Origin: Rhizobium esperanzae | GTDB taxonomy: Bacteria > Pseudomonadota > Alphaproteobacteria > Rhizobiales > Rhizobiaceae | NCBI RefSeq assembly: GCF_014197615.1 | Contig: NZ_JACIFY010000005.1 | Coordinates: 1 to 64,000, forward strand | Reading direction: 5' to 3' | Length of the DNA: 64,000 nt | Shown here: in pieces, positions 1 through 10,236 of the stretch | Position numbering within the stretch: position 1 is the stretch's first letter | Layout: each line of letters starts with the position of its first letter | The notes under the pieces: generated by a model | Databases searched by the model: none | What the model saw: the letters and a program-made list of their open reading frames with translations, nothing else | Told to the model about the DNA's origin: nothing | Program-made: the position numbers and the translations under genes

Positions 1-114
1 CTCGACGAGCGAGTGAATCACGGCGAAAGCCTCCAGGCCAGCTTCTTTTTCAACAGCCTGCTAGAGCATGTCGCGCAAAAGTGTGCAGCGGTTTTACGAG
101 AACGACATGCGTAA
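1..114 (+). CDS. 3' end of an unidentified upstream gene (partial)
   Basis: Frame 1 is open from the window edge. Its last ~20 native residues read LDERVNHGESLQASFFFNSL, and it then runs into the RIME repeat that starts at 63, ending at a TAA at 112-114 inside that repeat. The stretch before the repeat has a protein-like composition. In rhizobia the gene before miaB is commonly a 1-acylglycerol-3-phosphate (or lyso-ornithine lipid) acyltransferase, but the visible tail is too short to confirm that. If the frame is real, its stop codon is supplied by the repeat. Confidence 0.35.
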   Translation, partial: LDERVNHGESLQASFFFNSLLEHVAQKCAAVLRERHA

Positions 115-168
115 AAACAAAGACCTAAAGCGCGAGGAGCGGATCTGAAAGATCGCGACGCGCTTTAG
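63..168. repeat. RIME1-type intergenic mosaic element, copy 1
   Basis: About 106 bp nearly identical to the stretches at 59798-59899 and 63261-63366. It holds two palindromes: an outer GCATGTCG...CGACATGC pair enclosing GCAAAA/TTTTnCG-like arms, and a CTAAAGCGC...GCGCTTTAG pair with a GATC-rich centre. Size, two-palindrome layout and rhizobial host fit the RIME1 class (Rhizobium-specific intergenic mosaic element). It lies between the upstream gene and miaB. Confidence 0.75.
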
Positions 169-216
169 GCCGAGAGTCCCTTTTCTCGGACGGCAAAAAC
201 CACTAAATAGCGCGCC

Positions 217-1626
217 ATGACACAGGACAGCGCCCTTCTCCAGCCCCCGGAACAGATGCTCCGCGACGGCTCCAATAGCCGCAAGGTCTTCATCAAGACC
301 TATGGCTGCCAGATGAACGTCTACGATTCCACGCGGATGAGCGATGCGCTCGCCCGTGACGGTTACGAACCGACCGAAGATATGGAAGAGGCCGACCTGG
401 TTCTGCTCAACACCTGCCACATCAGAGAGAAGGCGGCCGAGAAGGTCTATTCGGCGCTCGGGCGGCTGCGCGACATGAAAAAGAGGAAGGCGGCGGACGG
501 TCGGGAGATGATGATCGGCGTTGCCGGCTGCGTCGCCCAGGCCGAAGGCGAGGAGATTCTCCGCCGCGCCCCCGCCGTCGACGTCGTCATCGGCCCGCAG
601 ACCTATCACCGGCTGCCGGAGGCGCTGCGCCGGGCCAAAGAGGGCCAGCGCGTCGTCGATACGGAATATGCGATCGAGGACAAGTTCGAGCATCTGCCGA
701 TCGCCGAAAGCCGCAAGATCCGCGCCCGCGGCGTCACCGCCTTTCTGACGGTGCAGGAGGGCTGCGACAAGTTCTGCACCTTCTGCGTCGTGCCCTATAC
801 ACGCGGCTCGGAAGTGTCGCGGCCGGTTTCCCAGATCGTCGAGGAAGCCGAAAAGCTCGTCGAGGGAGGCGTGCGCGAAATCACCCTGCTCGGGCAGAAC
901 GTCAATGCCTGGCACGGCGCCGGATCCGGCGGCGAGGCGTGGAGCCTCGGCGACCTGCTCTATCGCCTGGCCGAGATCCCCGGCCTGGCGCGGCTGCGCT
1001 ATACGACAAGCCATCCGCGCGACATGGACGACCGGCTGATCGAGGCGCATCGCGACCTCAGGGCGCTGATGCCCTATCTGCACCTGCCGGTGCAATCGGG
1101 CTCGGACCGCATCCTGAAAGCGATGAACCGGCGTCACACGGCGGCCGAATATCTCAGCCTGATTGCGCGCATCCGTGCGGTGCGGCCCGATATCGCGCTG
1201 TCCGGCGATTTCATCACCGGCTTTCCGGGGGAGACAGACGCCGATTTTGAGGATACACTCCGGCTTGTGGAGGAGGTCCGTTATGCACAGGCCTTCTCGT
1301 TCAAATATTCGACGCGGCCAGGCACGCCCGGCGCGGAGCTGAAGGACCAGGTGCCGGAAGAGATCAAGGCAGAACGGCTGGAACGCCTGCAAGCGCTTCT
1401 CCTGAAGCAGCAGCAGGAATTTGCCGAATCCTGCATCGGCAAGGAGATCGACCTGTTGCTCGAAAAGCCCGGTCGCATGCCGGAACAGCTGATCGGACGT
1501 TCTCCCTGGCTTCAATCAGTGAATGTTGATGCAAAAGCATCGCAAATCGGTGACATTATTAAAGTGCGAATCACCGGAACCGGAACGAACAGCCTGTTTG
1601 CCGAACGCGCAGAGGCTGCGGTTTAA
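217..1626 (+). CDS. miaB: tRNA-2-methylthio-N6-dimethylallyladenosine synthase MiaB
   Basis: 469 aa. Radical-SAM methylthiotransferase that adds a 2-methylthio group to i6A37 of tRNAs reading UNN codons. The N-terminal methylthiotransferase domain carries three cluster cysteines (C31 in YGCQMN, C67 in NTCHIR, C105 in AGCVAQ). The radical-SAM motif is C183-DKF-C187-TF-C190, and a C-terminal TRAM domain spans roughly residues 385-460. Length is typical. The ATG follows ~50 bp of spacer after the RIME element. phoH begins 18 bp downstream, so it heads a co-directional run miaB-phoH-ybeY-corC that is conserved in Rhizobiales. Confidence 0.96.
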   Translation: MTQDSALLQPPEQMLRDGSNSRKVFIKTYGCQMNVYDSTRMSDALARDGYEPTEDMEEADLVLLNTCHIREKAAEKVYSALGRLRDMKKRKAADGREMMIGVAGCVAQAEGEEILRRAPAVDVVIGPQTYHRLPEALRRAKEGQRVVDTEYAIEDKFEHLPIAESRKIRARGVTAFLTVQEGCDKFCTFCVVPYTRGSEVSRPVSQIVEEAEKLVEGGVREITLLGQNVNAWHGAGSGGEAWSLGDLLYRLAEIPGLARLRYTTSHPRDMDDRLIEAHRDLRALMPYLHLPVQSGSDRILKAMNRRHTAAEYLSLIARIRAVRPDIALSGDFITGFPGETDADFEDTLRLVEEVRYAQAFSFKYSTRPGTPGAELKDQVPEEIKAERLERLQALLLKQQQEFAESCIGKEIDLLLEKPGRMPEQLIGRSPWLQSVNVDAKASQIGDIIKVRITGTGTNSLFAERAEAAV

Positions 1627-1644
1627 CCCAAGGAGCCCGACCGC

Positions 1645-2691
1645 TTGAACGGACAAGAATTGGTTTCTTCTTCACCGCGCCACCCCCGCACGCCGAGCGA
1701 CACCAATCACTTCGTCCTGACGTTCGAGAACAACCGCTTCGCCAGCGAGCTCTTCGGTCAGTTCGACCAGAACCTCAAGCTGCTTGAGGAACGGCTCAAC
1801 ATCGATGCGCGGGCACGGGGCAATTCGGTCGTCATCACAGGCGATGTCGTCACCACCAACCAGGCGCGGCGCACGCTCGACTATCTCTATGAAAAGCTTC
1901 AGAAAGGCGGCAGCGTGGAACGATCCGACGTCGAAGGCGCAATCCGCATGGCGGTCGCCGCCGACGATCAGCTCAGCCTTCCCACCATGGAGCGCAAGGC
2001 CAAGCTGACGATGGCGCAGGTTTCCACCCGCAAGAAGACGATCATCGCCCGCACGCCGACCCAGGACGCCTATATAAGGGCGCTGGAACGCGCCGAGCTG
2101 GTCTTCGGCGTCGGCCCGGCCGGCACCGGCAAGACCTATCTCGCCGTCGCCCATGCCGCCCAGCTGCTGGAGCGCGGCGCCGTCGAAAAAATCATCCTGT
2201 CGCGCCCGGCCGTCGAAGCCGGCGAGCGTCTCGGCTTCCTGCCCGGCGACATGAAGGAAAAGGTCGATCCCTATCTGCGCCCGCTCTATGACGCGCTCTA
2301 CGACATGATCCCGGCCGACAAGGTCGATCGGGCGATTACCGCCGGGGTCATCGAAATCGCGCCGCTCGCCTTCATGCGCGGACGCACGCTTGCCAATGCC
2401 GCCATCATCCTCGACGAAGCGCAGAACACGACATCGATGCAGATGAAGATGTTCCTGACGCGTCTCGGCGAAAACGCCCGGATGATCGTCACCGGCGACC
2501 CGAGCCAGATCGACCTGCCGCGCGGCGTCAAATCGGGCCTCGTCGAGGCGCTGCAGCTTCTCAACGGCGTCGAGGGCATCTCGATCGTGCGCTTCAAGGA
2601 TACCGACGTCGTGCGCCATCCGCTGGTCGGGCGCATCGTCAGGGCCTATGATTCCACCTATGCCGAAGCTGAGGACGGCCGGCAGGACTGA
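1645..2691 (+). CDS. phoH: PhoH family ATPase
   Basis: 348 aa, cytoplasmic P-loop NTPase of the PhoH/YbeZ family, thought to work with YbeY in rRNA/RNA metabolism. Walker A is GPAGTGKT (residues 157-164); Walker B is [11 protein letters not shown], with the [16 protein letters not shown] block between them. The start is TTG at 1645, chosen because AAGGAG lies at 1629-1634 with 10-nt spacing. The stop overlaps the ybeY start (TGATG at 2689-2693), so the two are translationally coupled. The precise cellular role of PhoH proteins remains poorly defined. Confidence 0.93.
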   Translation: MNGQELVSSSPRHPRTPSDTNHFVLTFENNRFASELFGQFDQNLKLLEERLNIDARARGNSVVITGDVVTTNQARRTLDYLYEKLQKGGSVERSDVEGAIRMAVAADDQLSLPTMERKAKLTMAQVSTRKKTIIARTPTQDAYIRALERAELVFGVGPAGTGKTYLAVAHAAQLLERGAVEKIILSRPAVEAGERLGFLPGDMKEKVDPYLRPLYDALYDMIPADKVDRAITAGVIEIAPLAFMRGRTLANAAIILDEAQNTTSMQMKMFLTRLGENARMIVTGDPSQIDLPRGVKSGLVEALQLLNGVEGISIVRFKDTDVVRHPLVGRIVRAYDSTYAEAEDGRQD

Positions 2692-3206
2692 TGGCCGAAC
2701 TCGACATCCAGATAAGCGTCGAAGACATCGGCTGGCCGGGCGAGGAAACGCTGCTGTCGTTCTGCGAACGTGTGCTCGGCGCAGCAGTGATCTATCTCCA
2801 TGACAGCGAGAAGCAGCCCTTCCCGGCGATGCCGCCCGAGGTTTCGCTCGTCTTCACCGACGACGCCTCGATCCAGGACATCAACGCCGAATGGCGCGGC
2901 AAGGACAAGGCGACCAACGTGCTCTCCTTTCCGGCCTTTCCGGTTCAGCCCGGCAAGATGCCAGGTCCGATGCTCGGCGACATCATCATCGCCCGGGAGA
3001 CGGTGGAGCGGGAAGCCCACGAGTTCGAAAAGAGTTTCGACGACCACCTGACCCATCTTCTGGTGCACGGTTTCTTGCATCTTCTCGGTTACGACCATAT
3101 GAATAATGCCGAAGCCGAAATTATGGAGGGGCTGGAGACTCGCATTTTGGCGCAGCTCGGCCTATCTGATCCCTACGAGGGTCAAGACCTTAAAATGGAA
3201 CCATGA
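2691..3206 (+). CDS. ybeY: Endoribonuclease YbeY
   Basis: 171 aa. Zinc-dependent single-strand endoribonuclease that takes part in 16S rRNA 3'-end maturation and 70S ribosome quality control. The UPF0054 signature [11 protein letters not shown] supplies the three metal-binding histidines (HxxxHxxxxxH). The region [10 protein letters not shown] is the other conserved block. The ATG overlaps the phoH stop, and its own stop overlaps the corC start (ATGA, 3203-3206), making a tight phoH-ybeY-corC unit. In S. meliloti the orthologue also affects small-RNA regulation. Confidence 0.95.
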   Translation: MAELDIQISVEDIGWPGEETLLSFCERVLGAAVIYLHDSEKQPFPAMPPEVSLVFTDDASIQDINAEWRGKDKATNVLSFPAFPVQPGKMPGPMLGDIIIARETVEREAHEFEKSFDDHLTHLLVHGFLHLLGYDHMNNAEAEIMEGLETRILAQLGLSDPYEGQDLKMEP

Positions 3207-4348
3207 GCGACTTTACGACGAAGCCGGCGGCAGACGCCAAGGACTCCGAACCATCCTCCTCTTCGGACGAGGCGGGCAGTAGTAGTCGGCCATCCGGCCG
3301 ATCCCAATCCTTCTGGTCGCGCGCCGCGCGCATCCTTCGCCCGCAGCAAGGCTCGCGGCTGCGCGAGGATCTTGCCGACGCGCTGATGACCGATGCGGCC
3401 GGCGACGACGCCTTTTCGCCCGACGAACGGGCAATGCTGCACAATATCCTGCGCTTTCGCGAGGTGCGCGTCGCCGACGTGATGGTGCCGCGCGCCGATA
3501 TCGAGGCGGTCGACCAGAACATCACCATCGGCGAACTGATGATCCTGTTCGAGGAATCCGGCCGTTCGCGCATGCCCGTCTATGCCGACACGCTCGACGA
3601 TCCGCGCGGCATGGTGCATATCCGCGACCTGCTCTCCTATGTCGCCAAGCAGGCGCGCAACAAGCGCCGCGGCGCGACGAAACCGACCGTTGCCGTGCCG
3701 GCGATCGAGGTTGCGCCCGAGAACATCCAGAAGACCACGCGGTCGGCCAAGCCGAATTTCGATCTTGCCCGCGTCGACCTGCAGAAGACCCTGGCCGAGG
3801 CCGGCATCATCCGCAAGATCCTGTTCGTGCCGCCGTCGATGCTGGCCTCCGACCTGCTGCGCCGCATGCAGGTGAACCGCACGCAGATGGCGCTGGTCAT
3901 CGACGAATATGGCGGCACCGACGGGCTCGCCTCACATGAGGACATCGTCGAAATGGTGGTCGGCGATATCGACGACGAACATGACGACGAAGAGGTGATG
4001 TTCAAGCGCGTCGCCGAAGACGTCTTCGTCGCCGATGCCCGCGTCGAACTGGAGGAAATCGCCGAAGCGATCGGGCCGGATTTCGACATCAGCGAGCAGG
4101 TCGACGAGGTCGATACGCTGGGCGGCCTGATCTTCTCGGCGCTCGGCCGCATCCCGGTGCGCGGCGAGGTCGTCCAGGCGCTGCCGGGCTTCGAATTCCA
4201 TATTCTCGACGCCGATCCGCGCCGTATCAAGCGGCTGCGCATCACCCGCAAGCGCCACGCGATCCGCCGCCGCGCCAAGGCGGATGGCGATATCGCTCCC
4301 GGCTCCGACGCCGGCGACGACCGGCCGGCGGAATCGACCGCCAACTAA
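3203..4348 (+). CDS. corC: CorC/HlyC family CBS-domain protein
   Basis: 381 aa. Two CBS domains (about residues 95-215, with an alanine/arginine-rich linker between them) are followed by a CorC_HlyC transporter-associated domain that binds FAD-like or adenine ligands. No DUF21 membrane domain is present, so this is the soluble YbeX/CorC type associated with magnesium/cobalt homeostasis or ribosome metabolism, not a transporter. The first ~45 residues are a Ser/Ala-rich, probably disordered extension. It is coupled to ybeY by a 4-nt overlap; lnt follows after ~120 bp. Confidence 0.9.
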   Translation: MSDFTTKPAADAKDSEPSSSSDEAGSSSRPSGRSQSFWSRAARILRPQQGSRLREDLADALMTDAAGDDAFSPDERAMLHNILRFREVRVADVMVPRADIEAVDQNITIGELMILFEESGRSRMPVYADTLDDPRGMVHIRDLLSYVAKQARNKRRGATKPTVAVPAIEVAPENIQKTTRSAKPNFDLARVDLQKTLAEAGIIRKILFVPPSMLASDLLRRMQVNRTQMALVIDEYGGTDGLASHEDIVEMVVGDIDDEHDDEEVMFKRVAEDVFVADARVELEEIAEAIGPDFDISEQVDEVDTLGGLIFSALGRIPVRGEVVQALPGFEFHILDADPRRIKRLRITRKRHAIRRRAKADGDIAPGSDAGDDRPAESTAN

Positions 4349-4469
4349 AGTTGTCTGTCGTTATCCTGGAGCCGGTGCACATGCTCCGGGCGATATGCAT
4401 TAACAGGACAAAGAGCCGCTTTTTTGAAAGACTGCGAACGGGTTGATTCGCGGTTTGATGGGAGTGTGC

Positions 4470-6074
4470 ATGGAGCGGCTTGCGGACAGGGTTATCCTGG
4501 TCTGGGGTTTCAAACGGTCGCTGCTGGCCATCGCCGCCGGCGCATTCGCCGTGCTGGCGCTGCCGCCCTTCGGCTTTTTCGCGGCAATGTTCGTCTCCTT
4601 CCCCCTGCTCGTCTGGCTGATCGACGGCGCGGCGGCTTCGCCTGAAAGCGGCCTGGCCGGCCGGCTGTGGCCGGCATTTGCCACCGGCTGGCTGTTCGGC
4701 TTCGGCTATTTCGTCGCCGGTCTCTGGTGGCTCGGCCATGCGCTGCTGGTCGATCAGGAGGAATTCGCCTGGGCGCTGCCGCTCGCCATTCTCGGGCTGC
4801 CGGCCTGTCTTGCGATTTTCTACGGGCTGGCGACCGCCCTGGCCCGGATTTTCTGGTCCGACGGCCTGGGACGGATCGCCGCACTTGCGGCCGGCTTCGG
4901 GCTGATGGAATGGCTTCGCAGCGTCATCCTGACCGGCTTTCCCTGGAACGCCATCGGCTACGGCATGATGCCGGTTCCGCTGATGATGCAGTCGGCGCAT
5001 GTGATCGGGGCGATGGGGGTGACGACGCTTGCCGTCTTCATCTTTTCCGCGCCCGCCCTTATCGGCACGCGCCAGGGCGCGCGGCTGGGCATTACGCTCG
5101 CCGTTCTGCTGTTTGCCGCCCATCTCGGTTACGGCGCCTATGTCCTGCATCTCGCGCCGCAGCCGGAGGCCTTGGCCGCGGACAAGCGGCCGGTGTTGCG
5201 GCTCGTGCAGCCTGATATCGACCAGGCGGCGAAGATGGACAATGACGCCGACCGCAGCGCGATCTTCGAGACGCATCTGAAGCTGTCGGCCGAAGCACCG
5301 AAAAACGGCGGACGCAAGCCCGATATTATCGTCTGGCCGGAAACCGCGATCCCCTTCATCCTGACCGACAACCAGGATGCGCTGACGCGGATCGCCGATA
5401 CGCTCGACGACAACCAGATCCTGATCGCCGGCGCGGTTCGCGCCGAGGAGATGGGACCCGGCACGCCTGCGCGCTACTATAATTCCATCTACGTCATCGA
5501 CGGCCGCGGCCAGATCATCGCCGCCTCCGACAAGGTGCATCTGGTGCCTTTCGGCGAATACCTGCCCTTCGAGGACATGCTCACCGAATTCGGCATCCAG
5601 AACGTCGTCGAGGTGCCGGGCGGGTTTTCGGCGGCGGCAAGCCGGCACCTGCTGGCGCTGCCCGGCGGGCTCAATCTCTACCCGCTGATCTGCTACGAGA
5701 TCATTTTCCCGGACGAGATGACCGGCGACATCAAAGACGCCAATGCGATCCTCAATATCACCAATGATGCCTGGTTCGGCGCAACGCCCGGACCCTATCA
5801 GCACTTCCAGCAGGCGCGGGTCCGGGCTGTCGAAACCGGGCTGCCGCTGATTCGCGATGCCAATAGCGGCATTTCAGCGCTGGTGAACGCGCATGGGGAA
5901 ATTGTCGCGGGTCTCGATCTCGAGGAAACCGGCTTCATCGATGCAACCCTCGATAGGTTCGGCGAAGGAGCCGAACCGACAATCCCCCGACAAACATACT
6001 TCTGGTTGACCGAGGTGCTGCTCATTTTGATTGCGCTAATTTCTCGTAGGGGTTTTATTTCCGGGTTGAATTGA
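4470..6074 (+). CDS. lnt: Apolipoprotein N-acyltransferase Lnt
   Basis: 534 aa inner-membrane enzyme that transfers the third acyl chain from phospholipid to the N-terminal Cys of lipoproteins. Hydrophobic segments fill the first ~200 residues; the periplasmic nitrilase-like domain has the Glu (IIVWPETAIPF), Lys (ASDKVHLVPFGEYLPFE) and nucleophilic Cys (LICYEIIFPDEM) triad and the NDAWFG motif. A final membrane helix precedes the C-terminus. The ATG at 4470 has GGGAG at 4460-4464 just upstream; an in-frame TTG at 4443 would add nine residues but has no clear ribosome site. Confidence 0.94.
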   Translation: MERLADRVILVWGFKRSLLAIAAGAFAVLALPPFGFFAAMFVSFPLLVWLIDGAAASPESGLAGRLWPAFATGWLFGFGYFVAGLWWLGHALLVDQEEFAWALPLAILGLPACLAIFYGLATALARIFWSDGLGRIAALAAGFGLMEWLRSVILTGFPWNAIGYGMMPVPLMMQSAHVIGAMGVTTLAVFIFSAPALIGTRQGARLGITLAVLLFAAHLGYGAYVLHLAPQPEALAADKRPVLRLVQPDIDQAAKMDNDADRSAIFETHLKLSAEAPKNGGRKPDIIVWPETAIPFILTDNQDALTRIADTLDDNQILIAGAVRAEEMGPGTPARYYNSIYVIDGRGQIIAASDKVHLVPFGEYLPFEDMLTEFGIQNVVEVPGGFSAAASRHLLALPGGLNLYPLICYEIIFPDEMTGDIKDANAILNITNDAWFGATPGPYQHFQQARVRAVETGLPLIRDANSGISALVNAHGEIVAGLDLEETGFIDATLDRFGEGAEPTIPRQTYFWLTEVLLILIALISRRGFISGLN

Positions 6075-6224
6075 CCAAAAACCCCTAAAATTGCATAGTG
6101 ATGACAATCGGCGTTCTGAGCGTATCATTGCAGGTGGGTTCTCACCGCTTGCAACGTGGCGTTTGGGATGGATCAGGGGCATGCCGGTTAGAAACAGATT
6201 GAAATTCTTAGCTAGGGCACGACC

Positions 6225-6644
6225 ATGATTGAAAACAAAAAGAAGCCTAACCCGATCGACATCCACGTTGGCAGCCGCATTCGCCTTCGCCGCACAATGC
6301 TTGGCATGAGCCAGGAAAAACTCGGCGAGAGCCTCGGCATCACCTTCCAGCAGATCCAGAAATACGAAAAAGGCACCAACCGCGTCGGCGCAAGCCGGCT
6401 GCAGAATATCTCGAACATCCTCAATGTTCCGGTTTCCTTTTTCTTCGAGGACGCGCCCGGCGAACATTCCGGCGCCGTCGGCGGCATGGCCGAAGCGTCG
6501 AGCTCGAATTACGTCGTCGATTTCCTCTCTTCCTCGGAAGGCCTGCAGCTCAACCGCGCCTTCGTCAAGATTTCCGATCCGAAGGTTCGCCGCAAGGTCG
6601 TGGAACTGGTGAAGGCGCTGGCTGCTGAAGCCGACGCCGACTGA
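6225..6644 (+). CDS. praR: XRE-family transcriptional regulator, PraR-like
   Basis: 139 aa DNA-binding protein. An HTH_3 (cro/cI) domain covers residues ~15-72 (IRLRRTMLGMSQEKLGESLG then ITFQQIQKYEKG). The tail is Rhizobiales-specific. Position between lnt and metK and the sequence agree with PraR, a repressor of quorum-sensing and attachment genes in R. leguminosarum and of phase-like behaviour genes in Azorhizobium. The 150-bp upstream region presumably carries its own promoter. An intrinsic terminator follows ~20 bp after the stop, so it is monocistronic. Confidence 0.85.
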   Translation: MIENKKKPNPIDIHVGSRIRLRRTMLGMSQEKLGESLGITFQQIQKYEKGTNRVGASRLQNISNILNVPVSFFFEDAPGEHSGAVGGMAEASSSNYVVDFLSSSEGLQLNRAFVKISDPKVRRKVVELVKALAAEADAD

Positions 6645-6665
6645 ACCACCCCATCGCAGAATTCG

Positions 6666-6693
6666 AAAGGCGGTCGAAAGGCCGCCTTTTTTG
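6666..6693 (+). terminator. Intrinsic terminator of praR
   Basis: AAAGGCGG and CCGCCTTT form an 8-bp stem around a TCGAAAGG loop and run directly into a T-tract, 22 bp past the praR stop. Confidence 0.85.
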
Positions 6694-6726
6694 CGTTTTT
6701 AGGGCAAAATTTGTCACTTTGCCGCA

Positions 6727-6748
6727 GATATAAAGATATATTTATGTC
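6727..6748. promoter_or_regulatory. AT-rich imperfect palindrome upstream of metK, candidate operator
   Basis: A 22-bp element centred on ATAAAGATATATTTAT matches its own reverse complement at 18 of 22 positions. It lies 74 bp before the metK start. AT-rich palindromes of this kind have been predicted upstream of methionine-cycle genes as sites for ArsR-family regulators (SahR/SamR type). I did not find a SAM-II or other SAM riboswitch core here, so transcriptional control through this site is the likelier mode. Confidence 0.45.
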
Positions 6749-6821
6749 CTTCTGCGCTTGTCATCAGGCCGCGAACTGAGTACCTACTAGCTAGCTTTTA
6801 TTCTTTGAGGGGAATCCCGGA

Positions 6822-8060
6822 ATGCGCGCGAACTATCTCTTTACCAGCGAATCTGTTGCCGAAGGTCATCCGGACAAGGTCTGTGACCGCATCTCCGACG
6901 AGATCGTCGATCTGGTCTACCGCGAAGCGGCCAAGACCGGCGTCAATCCGTGGGGCGTGCGCATTGCCTGCGAAACGCTGGCAACGACCAACCGCGTCGT
7001 CATCGCCGGCGAAGTCCGTCTGCCGCCGAGCCTGATGAAGAAGGACAAGGACGGCAACGACGTCATCAATCCGTCGAAGTTCAAGGCCGCAGCGCGCCGC
7101 GCCATCAAGGATATCGGCTACGAGCAGGACGGCTTCCACTGGAAGAAGGCCAAGATCGACGTGCTGCTGCATTCGCAGTCGGCCGACATCGCCCAGGGCG
7201 TCGACAGCGCCGCCGACCAGCAGGGTGACGAAGGCGCCGGCGACCAGGGCATCATGTTCGGTTACGCCTGCAAGGAAACGCCGGACCTGATGCCGGCGCC
7301 GATCTATTATTCCCACAAGATCCTGCAGCTGCTCGCAGCCGCCCGCAAGAAGGGCGACGGCGAAGTCGCCAAGCTCGGCCCCGACGCCAAGAGCCAGGTG
7401 ACCGTGCGTTACGTCGACGGCAAGCCGTCGGAAGCGACCTCGATCGTGCTGTCGACCCAGCATCTCGACGAGAGCTGGGATTCCAAGAAGGTCCGCGCCG
7501 TCGTCGAGCCCTATATCCGTGAAGCGCTCGGCGAACTGAAGATCGCCGACGATTGCAAGTGGTACATCAACCCGACCGGCAAGTTCGTCATCGGCGGACC
7601 GGACGGCGATGCGGGCCTGACCGGCCGCAAGATCATCGTCGACACCTACGGCGGTGCGGCTCCGCATGGTGGCGGCGCATTCTCCGGCAAGGACACGACG
7701 AAGGTCGACCGTTCGGCCGCCTATGCCGCTCGCTACCTTGCCAAGAACGTCGTTGCCGCCGGCCTTGCCGACCGCTGCACGATCCAGATCTCCTACGCGA
7801 TCGGCGTCGCCCAGCCGCTGTCGATCTATGTCGACCTGCACGGCACCGGCAAGGTCAGCGAGGATCAGATCGAGGCCGCGATCCGCAAGAACATGGATCT
7901 TTCGCCGACCGGCATCCGCCGCCATCTCGACCTCAACAAGCCGATCTACGCCAAGACCTCGGCCTACGGCCATTTCGGCCGCAAGGCCGGCCGCGACGGC
8001 TCGTTCTCCTGGGAGCGCACGGACCTCGTGAAGGCGCTCAAGGAAAGCGTGAAGGCCTGA
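6822..8060 (+). CDS. metK: S-adenosylmethionine synthetase MetK
   Basis: 412 aa cytoplasmic enzyme making SAM from methionine and ATP. Signatures present are the N-terminal [17 protein letters not shown] (adenosine site, residues ~132-143) and GGGAFSGKD (phosphate site), with the [16 protein letters not shown] block. The ATG is preceded by GAGGGG with ~9-nt spacing. trmB starts 7 bp after the stop and is likely co-transcribed; TrmB consumes SAM. The AT-rich palindrome upstream is the only regulatory candidate I see. Confidence 0.96.
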   Translation: MRANYLFTSESVAEGHPDKVCDRISDEIVDLVYREAAKTGVNPWGVRIACETLATTNRVVIAGEVRLPPSLMKKDKDGNDVINPSKFKAAARRAIKDIGYEQDGFHWKKAKIDVLLHSQSADIAQGVDSAADQQGDEGAGDQGIMFGYACKETPDLMPAPIYYSHKILQLLAAARKKGDGEVAKLGPDAKSQVTVRYVDGKPSEATSIVLSTQHLDESWDSKKVRAVVEPYIREALGELKIADDCKWYINPTGKFVIGGPDGDAGLTGRKIIVDTYGGAAPHGGGAFSGKDTTKVDRSAAYAARYLAKNVVAAGLADRCTIQISYAIGVAQPLSIYVDLHGTGKVSEDQIEAAIRKNMDLSPTGIRRHLDLNKPIYAKTSAYGHFGRKAGRDGSFSWERTDLVKALKESVKA

Positions 8061-8067
8061 GATCAGC

Positions 8068-8769
8068 ATGACGGATATGGAACGCCGCGGCCGGGCGACC
8101 GAAGCCTTTTTCGGTCGCCGCAAGGGCAAAGCCCTGCGCGAACAGCAGGCCGAGACGCTGAACAGTCTGCTGCCGGCATTCCTGATCGATCTCTCGGCGG
8201 CTCCCCCGGAGCCGCTGACCTCCCTCTTCCCGGTTCCACCCCAGAGATTGCGGCTGGAAATCGGTTTCGGCGGCGGCGAACACCTGATCCACCGGGCGCT
8301 GGAAACAGCGTCGACCGGCTTCATCGGCGTCGAGCCCTTCGTCAATTCCATGCAGAAGCTGCTGTCGCGCATCGGCGAGACCGGCGCCTCCAATATCCGC
8401 GTCTATAATGACGACGCGACGCAACTGCTCGACTGGCTGCCGGACGCTTCCCTCGATCAGATCGATCTGCTCTATCCCGATCCCTGGCCGAAGCGGAAGC
8501 ACTGGAAACGCCGCTTCGTCTCCAAGACCAATCTCGACCGCTTTCATCGCGTGCTGAAGCCCGGCGGCCTGTTCTGCTTCGCCTCCGATATCGACACCTA
8601 TGTGAACTGGACGCTCATCAAATGCCGCGACCATGGCGGCTTCGACTGGATGGCCGACAATGCGGCCGACTGGCTGACGCCCTATGAGGGCTGGCCGAGC
8701 ACGCGCTACGAGGCCAAGGCACGGCGCGAGGGCCGGTCTTCGGCCTATCTGACATTCCGGAAGATCTGA
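8068..8769 (+). CDS. trmB: tRNA (guanine-N7-)-methyltransferase TrmB
   Basis: 233 aa SAM-dependent enzyme forming m7G46 in tRNA. The SAM site is [13 protein letters not shown] (residues ~67-79); the family signature [13 protein letters not shown] and the C-terminal [13 protein letters not shown] block are intact. It sits 7 bp downstream of metK. Its stop is 20 bp from the end of the convergent DUF2254 gene. Confidence 0.94.
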   Translation: MTDMERRGRATEAFFGRRKGKALREQQAETLNSLLPAFLIDLSAAPPEPLTSLFPVPPQRLRLEIGFGGGEHLIHRALETASTGFIGVEPFVNSMQKLLSRIGETGASNIRVYNDDATQLLDWLPDASLDQIDLLYPDPWPKRKHWKRRFVSKTNLDRFHRVLKPGGLFCFASDIDTYVNWTLIKCRDHGGFDWMADNAADWLTPYEGWPSTRYEAKARREGRSSAYLTFRKI

Positions 8770-8789
8770 CCCCCGGTCACGGTTCCGAA

Positions 8790-10073
8790 TTATGCATTGG
8801 GAGATTTTGACCCGCCCAGGCCTTGTGTATCAGCCATTTTGGCGAGTTCCAGATCCTCCGGAAAGTCGTAGGTCTCGGCGAGCCGCCGATCCAGCAGCGC
8901 CATCTCCATTTCAAGAGCGGGTCGCCGGAACTCGGGCAATACCTGCAGTCCGTATTCCAGCACGGCCCGCAAGCGGCGGGCGATCTGAAAGTTTTCAGTG
9001 CCGTAAAGCCTGATTTCGCTGAAGGTCAATTTGACGAAATCGTCCCAGTTCGGCGTTCTGCAGATGACCCGCAATTCTCCGGATGAGTTGAAGATCGCCT
9101 CTCCGCGCAGGCTGCGTTTCCCGACGAAACACAACAAACGTTGCAATTGGTCAATCGCAAGCACCGCAGTCGTCGGATCGTTTATCGCCTTGGAAAGCGC
9201 CTTGATCGCGATATCCACAATGATCCTGAAGGCAAAGGTTGCGTCTTGTTCGAGGGTACGTTCAGGCCCGAAAGCGATCATCTTTTTCAGGACGTCTTCT
9301 TCCGGCAGCAGCGTGCCATACAGCCGAAAAAGCGGCTCACCGGAGGCGACGAAATCGCCGATCCGCGGCACCAGCTCGACGACGGACTGCGTTTTCTCGG
9401 CCTGCATCAGCAGGGCGCGTTTATTGACGGCCACGATGATGGCAGGCCGCCCCTGGTAGACGATGACTTTATCCGGCTTTTTGTCTGGTCTAAGCTTGGC
9501 GGGGGCGGCATCGGTTTCGTCTGTGGCCATTGCGGGGTAGACGTCCTCGATGGCGGCGCGGCCCTCCTCGCTGACACGCGCGATGATGCTCACAGGCCGC
9601 AGCAATCGGGCGGCATAATCGATCAAATAGAGGAAAGCGGCGATGGACAGAAAACCCAGGAAACCCGCGATCCCGACGACGGCGTGGCGAACATCGGTTT
9701 CGAGCCTTGCCAAAGCGCCCGTCGCAAATAACAGGGTGAAAATGAAAAGCCCTACCGTGAAACGGATGGCGTTATCGCGCAGCAACGTCGTCGCAATGAT
9801 ACGAGGCGTCAGTTGACCGCCTGCGATCTGGATTGCAACCAGCAGAGAGCCGAAGGTAAAGACGACGAATGTCAGCGTCATCGTAATGATCGTCTCGAGC
9901 AGCCTTTGGGAACCGGCCACTCCCCACGGCCAAGGCTCGATCCAGATCAGCCACCGGTCAAATAAGTACACCATGCGAATTGCCAGAATGTAGAGGAGCA
10001 AGGCGAGGAACGGTACGAGCCACAGCGACGACTTGACGTAGCTCTTCAGGCTATAGAGCCGGTTCCACCCCAT
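8790..10073 (-). CDS. DUF2254 family membrane protein
   Basis: 427 aa. Four hydrophobic helices lie in the N-terminal ~160 residues (two before SQRLLETIITMTLTFVVFTFG, two after), followed by a soluble C-terminal half. The LLVAIQIAGGQLTPRII segment is the hallmark of DUF2254, a family of unknown function in the inner membrane. The start at 10073 is chosen over an upstream in-frame ATG at 10103 because GAGGGA sits 7 nt before it. It converges on trmB and appears monocistronic. Confidence 0.85.
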   Translation of the reverse strand: MGWNRLYSLKSYVKSSLWLVPFLALLLYILAIRMVYLFDRWLIWIEPWPWGVAGSQRLLETIITMTLTFVVFTFGSLLVAIQIAGGQLTPRIIATTLLRDNAIRFTVGLFIFTLLFATGALARLETDVRHAVVGIAGFLGFLSIAAFLYLIDYAARLLRPVSIIARVSEEGRAAIEDVYPAMATDETDAAPAKLRPDKKPDKVIVYQGRPAIIVAVNKRALLMQAEKTQSVVELVPRIGDFVASGEPLFRLYGTLLPEEDVLKKMIAFGPERTLEQDATFAFRIIVDIAIKALSKAINDPTTAVLAIDQLQRLLCFVGKRSLRGEAIFNSSGELRVICRTPNWDDFVKLTFSEIRLYGTENFQIARRLRAVLEYGLQVLPEFRRPALEMEMALLDRRLAETYDFPEDLELAKMADTQGLGGSKSPNA

Positions 10074-10236
10074 TTCAGTTCCCTCGATATATGATCGGCG
10101 CACTCAGCCGTCGTAAGATGCCGCGCCGTCTCGCATCCGGCGGCGAGGCGACGCAGCTTGATCTTGATGAGCGTGAACGGCGCAATCCCAATCCTGAATA
10201 CCGGCCGTTCTCGTGCCTAACTCAAAGGACTATCGT

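Noticed and set aside
94..1515. A 473-codon open frame on the minus strand opposite miaB
   Set aside because: High GC keeps the complementary frame open. The composition (Asp/Arg/Leu/Gly-rich, no motifs) is that of an antisense shadow, and miaB has every family motif.
6694..6821. SAM-II or other SAM riboswitch before metK
   Set aside because: No riboswitch core or pseudoknot pattern was recognisable; only an AT-rich palindrome and a normal ribosome site are seen.
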